From the NCBI RefSeq assembly GCF_003610995.1, contig NZ_CP032543.1, positions 4,340,001-4,404,000 of the forward strand: 64,000 nt of DNA. Reading direction: 5' to 3'. The notes under the pieces were generated by a model. It saw only the letters and a program-made list of their open reading frames with translations, had not been told where the DNA came from and did not search any database. A program made the translations under genes and the position numbers. Shown here in pieces: positions 60,051 through 64,000 of the stretch. Each line of letters opens with the position of its first letter. Positions within the stretch are counted from its first letter, which is position 1. The stretch is from Streptomyces griseus subsp. griseus (GTDB taxonomy: Bacteria; Actinomycetota; Actinomycetes; Streptomycetales; Streptomycetaceae).

Positions 60051-60704
60051 ATGGCGAAGCCCGACGCCGCGACCCCGCGCGAGCGCTACCGCGCCCAGGT
60101 CCGTACGGAGATCAAGGAACACGCCTGGGAGCAGATCGCCACGGCGGGCGCCTCCGCGCTCTCCCTCAACGCGATCGCCAAACAGATGGGTGTGAGCGGC
60201 CCCGCGCTCTACCGCTACTTCGCGGGGCGGGACGAGCTGATCACCGAGCTCATCCGGGACGCGTACCGCAGCCTCGCCGACACCCTGCGGACCGCGGCCG
60301 CCGAAGGTGCCGACCTGTCAGGGCTGGCGCACGTGCTGCGCGGCTGGGCGCTGGAGGACCCGCAGCGGTACTTCCTCCTCTACGGCACCCCGGTCCCCGG
60401 CTACCACGCGCCCGACGACACCACCGCCATCTCCTCCGAGATCATGGCGACCCTCCTGACCGCCTGCGCGGCACTCACCCAGGACGCCCCGGACGCCCCG
60501 TTCGCCGCCCACCTCGCCGACCACCGTGACTGGGCCGGCGCCCACCCCGCCCCGCCCGCCGCCCTGCACCTGGCCATGACCTTCTGGACCCGGATGCACG
60601 GGGTCCTCTCCCTGGAGCTGGCGGGCCACTTCACCGGCATGCGCTTCGACCCGGAGCAGCTCTTCGCGGCCGAGCTGGAAAGTCTGCTGCGGCGGAGCGC
60701 GTAA
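60051..60704 (+). CDS. TetR regulator with WHG-type C-terminal domain
   Basis: A 217-residue TetR protein. The HTH reads ALSLNAIAKQMGVSGPALYRYFAGRDELITELI; the C-terminal part contains FWTRMHGVLSLELAGHF, the WHG-domain hallmark. The ATG follows GGAGAAGG. It is divergent from the SRPBCC gene and likely controls it and itself through the inverted repeats at 59943-60008. The ligand is unknown, probably hydrophobic. Confidence 0.9.
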   Translation: MAKPDAATPRERYRAQVRTEIKEHAWEQIATAGASALSLNAIAKQMGVSGPALYRYFAGRDELITELIRDAYRSLADTLRTAAAEGADLSGLAHVLRGWALEDPQRYFLLYGTPVPGYHAPDDTTAISSEIMATLLTACAALTQDAPDAPFAAHLADHRDWAGAHPAPPAALHLAMTFWTRMHGVLSLELAGHFTGMRFDPEQLFAAELESLLRRSA

Positions 60705-60710
60705 CCCTGC

Positions 60711-61703
60711 CTACGGGGTGTCCGCCGAGGCCCGGCGGAACGTGCGGCGGTAGACCGTCGGCGGCACGCCCAGGGCCGCCTGGAGGTGCTGGCGCAGGGA
60801 GGTCGCCGTGCCGAAGCCCGCGTCGCGGGCCACCTGGTCGATCGACAGGTCCGAGGACTCCAGCAGGTGGCGGGCCCGCTCCACCCGCTGCTGGGTCAGC
60901 CACTGGCCGGGGCTGATGCCCACCTCCTCCCGGAAGCGGCGGGTGAAGGTGCGTACGCTCATCGACTCCTGGTGGGCCATGTCCCGCAGCAGGATCGGCC
61001 GGTCGAGGCGTCCCAGCGCCCAGGCGCGGGCCGCGGTGGTGGTCGCGAACTGCGGTTCGGGGACCGGGCGGTGGATGTACTGGGCCTGGCCGCCGTCCCG
61101 GTGCGGCGGGACGACCGTGCGCCGGGCGATCTCGTTGGCGACGGCCGACCCGTGGTCGCGGCGTACGAGGTGGAGGCAGAGGTCGATCCCGGCGGCGACC
61201 CCGGCCGAGGTGAGGACGTCGCCGTCGTCGATGAACAGGACGTCCGGGTCGACGCGGACCTGCGGGAAGGTGCGCTGGAAGTGGTCGGCGGAGGACCAGT
61301 GGGTGGTGGCGGGGCGGCCGTCCAGGTAGCCGGCGGCGGCCAGGACGTAGCTGCCGGTGCAGATGGAGACCATGCGGGTGCCCGGCCGGATCAGGGCGAG
61401 GGCGGCGGCCAGCTCCTCGGTGAGCCTGCCCTCCTCGAAGACCGGGCCCAGTTCCCAGGAGGCGGGGATGACCACGGTGTCGGCGGTGGCGAGCGCCTCG
61501 GGGCCGTGCTCCACCAGGATCGCGTAGTCGGAGTCGGTCCGGACCGGCCCCGGCGGGCGGATGGAGCAGGTCACGACCTCGTACAGCTTCCTGCCCCTGT
61601 TGCCCGGTACGGGCTCCAGGGAGCGGCCGAAGATCCGGTCCGGGATGCCCAGTTCGAAGGGGAGCAGTCCGTCCAGGGCCAGGACAGTGACGCGGTGCGG
61701 CAT
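60711..61703 (-). CDS. GlxA-family AraC regulator (DJ-1/PfpI fusion)
   Basis: A 330-residue regulator. The N-terminal DJ-1/PfpI-like domain (1-190) starts VTVLALDGLLPFELGIPDRIFG and has MVSICTGSYVLAAAGYLDGR with the nucleophile-elbow Cys; the C-terminal AraC domain (230-325) reads SMSVRTFTRRFREEVGISPGQWL and IDQVARDAGFGTATSLRQHLQ. It is convergent with the TetR gene (6-bp gap) and divergent from the MFS transporter, which is a plausible target. Confidence 0.92.
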   Translation of the reverse strand: MPHRVTVLALDGLLPFELGIPDRIFGRSLEPVPGNRGRKLYEVVTCSIRPPGPVRTDSDYAILVEHGPEALATADTVVIPASWELGPVFEEGRLTEELAAALALIRPGTRMVSICTGSYVLAAAGYLDGRPATTHWSSADHFQRTFPQVRVDPDVLFIDDGDVLTSAGVAAGIDLCLHLVRRDHGSAVANEIARRTVVPPHRDGGQAQYIHRPVPEPQFATTTAARAWALGRLDRPILLRDMAHQESMSVRTFTRRFREEVGISPGQWLTQQRVERARHLLESSDLSIDQVARDAGFGTATSLRQHLQAALGVPPTVYRRTFRRASADTP

Positions 61704-61753
61704 GGCGGGCCTCCTTGAAGGGCGCCGGTCGGTCCTACCGGGTGAAACTCACT

Positions 61754-61781
61754 GGCTGGTATAGACCATGGGCTGGTACAG
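61754..61781. repeat. Direct repeat GGCTGGTAYAG, 17-bp period
   Basis: GGCTGGTATAG (61754-61764) and GGCTGGTACAG (61771-61781) lie in the 90-bp region between the GlxA regulator and MFS genes. Direct repeats with a 17- to 21-bp period are the usual AraC-family binding arrangement. Confidence 0.5.
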
Positions 61782-61793
61782 GTTAGCGACGTG

Positions 61794-63119
61794 ATGGAGA
61801 AGCCGACAGAGACCGAGCCCATTCCCGACGCCTCGCGTGACACTCCAACCCCGCCGCCGCTCCCGCCGCTGCCCTCCCCGGCCTCGATAGGCCTCGGTGG
61901 TCCCGGGGGCCCCGGCGGTTCCGGCGGGCTCTGGAACCGTAACTTCCGCTACTTCTTCGTGGCCCGTACGGTCGCGCTCTTCGGCGACGGCATGATCCCC
62001 GTGGCCCTCACCGCCGGGCTGCTGGGCGCGGGCCGCCCCGCCTCGTCGGTCGGGTTCGCGCTGGCCGCCTGGATGGGGCCGCTGGCGGTGTTCGTGCTGT
62101 TCGGCGGGGTGCTCGCGGACCGGTTCACCCCGCGCCGCATGATGATCATCGCCGATGCGCTGCGGCTGATCGGCGCCTCGGTGCTGGCCGTCACGTTCGC
62201 CGTGGGCAACCCGCCGCTCTGGTCGGTCTACGTCCTCAGCTCCGTCGCCGGGGTCGGCGCCGCGCTCTTCCAGCCCGGCGTCGCCTCGACCGTGCCCCGC
62301 GTCGCCACCGACGTCCAGCGCGCCAACGCCGTCCTGCGGGTCTCCGAGGCGCTGATGACCATGGCCGGCCCCGCCTTCGCGGGCGTGCTCGTCGGCCTCG
62401 CGAGCGCCGGGGCGGTCTACGCGGCCAACGCGGCCACCTTCGCGGTCTCCGGCGCCTGCCTCTTCCTGATGCGCCTGGCCCCCGCCCCGCACGACGACGC
62501 GGTACGCGGCACCTTCACCGCCGAACTCGCCGACGGCTGGCGGGAGTTCAGGGCCCGTTCCTGGCTCTGGGGGGTGATCGCCGTCTGGACCGTCTACGGC
62601 TTCGCGGTCCTCGGCCCGATGCTCCCGCTCACCGCCGTCCTGGTCACCCAGGAGCACGGCTCGGGGGCGTACGGCATGCTGATGGCGGTCAGCGGGGCGG
62701 GCAGCGTCGTCGGCGGGCTCACGGCCCTGCGGCTGCGGCCGTCCCACCCCCTCGCGGCCGGGGCCGTCGCGCTGCCCCTCGTCGCGGTGAACCTGGTGGT
62801 GCTGGCCCTCGGGATGCCGCTGCCGGTGCTGGCGGCGGGGCAGTTGCTGGCGGGGGCGGCCGCCGCCTTCTGGCTGGTCATGTGGTCCACCACGGTCCAG
62901 ACGCACGTCCCGCCGGAGGCTCTGAACCGGCTGCACGCCTACGATGTGGCCGGTTCGCTCCTGATGGTCGCGGCGGGCCGTGCCCTGGCCGGCCCGGTGG
63001 CCGAGGCGGTGGGCGCGCCGGAGCTGCTGGTGGCGGCGGCCGTGATCAACGTGGGGGTGGTGGCGGTGCTGCTGGTGGCCCGGCCGATCCGGCAGCTGAA
63101 GAGGATGGGGCTCGCGTGA
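61794..63119 (+). CDS. MFS transporter
   Basis: A 441-residue transporter (442 from GTG 61791) with 12 predicted membrane helices after a Pro/Gly-rich N-terminus of about 45 residues. It is of the enterobactin-exporter/macrolide-efflux (MFS_3) type: FFVARTVALFGDGMIPVALT and VLADRFTPRRMMIIADALRL in the loop between helices 2 and 3. The substrate is unknown. The stop overlaps the DUF2809 gene by 4 bp. It is divergent from the GlxA regulator. Confidence 0.88.
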   Translation: MEKPTETEPIPDASRDTPTPPPLPPLPSPASIGLGGPGGPGGSGGLWNRNFRYFFVARTVALFGDGMIPVALTAGLLGAGRPASSVGFALAAWMGPLAVFVLFGGVLADRFTPRRMMIIADALRLIGASVLAVTFAVGNPPLWSVYVLSSVAGVGAALFQPGVASTVPRVATDVQRANAVLRVSEALMTMAGPAFAGVLVGLASAGAVYAANAATFAVSGACLFLMRLAPAPHDDAVRGTFTAELADGWREFRARSWLWGVIAVWTVYGFAVLGPMLPLTAVLVTQEHGSGAYGMLMAVSGAGSVVGGLTALRLRPSHPLAAGAVALPLVAVNLVVLALGMPLPVLAAGQLLAGAAAAFWLVMWSTTVQTHVPPEALNRLHAYDVAGSLLMVAAGRALAGPVAEAVGAPELLVAAAVINVGVVAVLLVARPIRQLKRMGLA

Positions 63120-63700
63120 GGGGCCTGCCGTCGGGCCCCGACTCACCGGGCCTCGCCTCGCGGGTACCCGGCTCCACCGCGCCCGGCCTCAGCCCACCGG
63201 AACCCGGCCCCGCCTCACCGGGCCCCGCCTCGCGGGTACCCGCCTCCACCGTGCCCGGCCCCGCCTCACCGGAGCCGCGCTCCGCCCTTCGCGCCCGCGC
63301 GCTCGCGGCCGGTGCCGCCGTCGTCACGGTCGCCGCCGGCCTCGGTGTGCGCGCCGGGGCGGACGGCGGCGCCCTCGCCAAGTACGCCGGGAGCGCGCTC
63401 TATACGGTGCTGCTCTGCGCCCTCGTCGCCTTCTGCGCGCCCCGTGCGCGGCCCGTCGCCGTGGCCGGGACCGCGCTCGCCCTGAGCTGGGCCGTCGAAC
63501 TCCTCCAGCTCACCGGCGTCCCCGCCGAACTCTCCGCCCGCAGTACCGCTGCCCGGCTGGTGCTCGGCTCGACGTTCAACGCCCCGGACCTGTTCTGGTA
63601 CGCGGTGGGCGCGGCGGCGGCCTGGGGCGTCCACGTGGGGGCCCGGCGGCTCGCCACGCCTTCGTCCTCTGCCGGGCCTCGGCCCGCCGCATCTCGATGA
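63116..63700 (+). CDS. DUF2809 membrane protein with N-terminal repeat
   Basis: A 194-residue protein. Residues 60-175 form the DUF2809 membrane domain (KYAGSALYTVLLCALVAFC; ALSWAVELLQLTGVPAELS; FNAPDLFWYAVGAAAAWG). Residues 9-56 are two copies of a 24-residue Pro/Ser-rich unit. GTG 63116 is fixed by the 4-bp overlap with the MFS gene. Function unknown; many relatives are small and lack the Pro-rich extension. Confidence 0.8.
   Translation: MRGLPSGPDSPGLASRVPGSTAPGLSPPEPGPASPGPASRVPASTVPGPASPEPRSALRARALAAGAAVVTVAAGLGVRAGADGGALAKYAGSALYTVLLCALVAFCAPRARPVAVAGTALALSWAVELLQLTGVPAELSARSTAARLVLGSTFNAPDLFWYAVGAAAAWGVHVGARRLATPSSSAGPRPAASR
63142..63285 (+). repeat. Two 72-bp tandem units (24 codons each)
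   Basis: 63142-63213 and 63214-63285 are similar 72-bp units coding SPGLASRVPGSTAPGLSPPE... and SPGPASRVPASTVPGPASPE.... The period is a multiple of three, so the frame is kept. Confidence 0.75.
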
Positions 63701-64000
63701 CCTCCAGGACATGGGCGGTGGCCTGCCGGCGGACCGCACCCGCCACGAACAGCTACCGCCCCCGGCACCGGGACCGGGATACGAGGTGCCCGGCCGGACG
63801 GCCGCGCGCTGATCGACGGCGATGGCATGTGCAGGGGCCGCCGGACCCCGACGCCGGGCCGCGCAGGAGTGGCCTGATCCCTGCGAACCATGTCCTTCCG
63901 GCCACTCGCGGGAGAACGGCCGGGCCAAGAAGCTGTTCCCCGTGACCGAGACCATCGAAAGCGCCGCCCAGGACGACGAGCAGGGGCCACCGCGCGAGAC
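63701..64000. other. Window end, no gene resolved
   Basis: 300 bp after the DUF2809 stop. The minus strand near 63680-63760 reads VRRQATAHVLEVIEMRRAEA in a short frame opened by an upstream stop, which looks like the tail of a lost gene. A longer minus frame runs from beyond 63955, but no domain was recognised, so nothing is called. Confidence 0.4.

Overview
The window looks like chromosomal Streptomyces DNA (or a very close relative). GC is about 72 percent, genes sit in tight operons with 4-bp ATGA/GTGA stop-start overlaps, and several starts have a TAnnnT hexamer 6 to 8 bases upstream, as in leaderless transcripts. Only two rare TTA leucine codons were found. The gene families are typical of the genus: a DmdR1-type iron repressor, an NsdA-like TPR regulator beside a primase/polymerase-domain protein, an ECF sigma with a zinc-finger anti-sigma, and a calerythrin-like EF-hand protein. 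No rRNA, tRNA, CRISPR array, insertion sequence or phage genes were recognised.

Layout. 1-768: end of an EamA exporter and a broken Nudix gene. 949-11286: a co-directional catabolic operon (TIGR03084 protein, AtuA-like protein, biotin-dependent acyl-CoA carboxylase beta and alpha subunits, acyl-CoA dehydrogenase, 4CL-type ligase, enoyl-CoA hydratase, TetR regulator) behind a palindromic operator. 11416-16759: a very large repetitive protein gene broken by two single-base frameshifts. 17097-20971: an accessory locus. An HTH regulator with a TTA codon and an HD hydrolase are divergent from five overlapping tiny genes and a protein-isoaspartate-methyltransferase (PIMT) gene with a long C-terminal extension. 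21157-25674: VOC protein, citrate synthase, pdxH, and a PAS-domain sensor. Between the last two lies an unannotated minus-strand transcription unit with a strong promoter, a 12-codon leader and a series of hairpins. 25783-31404: an envelope-type export system (FtsX permease, ATPase, HlyD-like adaptor, lipoprotein) divergent from a two-component system. 31409-37113: SIS protein, DmdR1-like repressor, an alpha/beta hydrolase lacking its serine nucleophile, and an ABC exporter. 37313-48796: PrimPol/NsdA-like pair, Q/P-rich membrane protein, amino-acid-type binding lipoprotein, purU, membrane protein, sigma/anti-sigma pair, STAS and EF-hand proteins. 48896-59243: a second acyl-CoA catabolic region (ligase, amidohydrolase, three acyl-CoA dehydrogenases, cyclase, SDR, alcohol dehydrogenase) with a shared 17-bp operator at three positions. 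59261-64000: secreted SRPBCC protein, TetR and GlxA regulators, MFS transporter, DUF2809 protein.

How the parts work together. The two catabolic regions each hold the ligase, dehydrogenase and hydratase or SDR steps for CoA-ester degradation, and each has its own palindromic operator. The locus I would examine first is 18940-20971. A 43-residue Pro-rich peptide gene with two Asp-Gly pairs overlaps the start of a PIMT gene by 4 bp, with no ATP-grasp or lanthipeptide enzyme nearby. That is the architecture expected of an aspartimide-forming two-gene RiPP, and the divergent regulator should depend on bldA. This function is inference. Next in interest are the minus-strand leader RNA at 23861-24089 and the three-copy operator of the second catabolic region.
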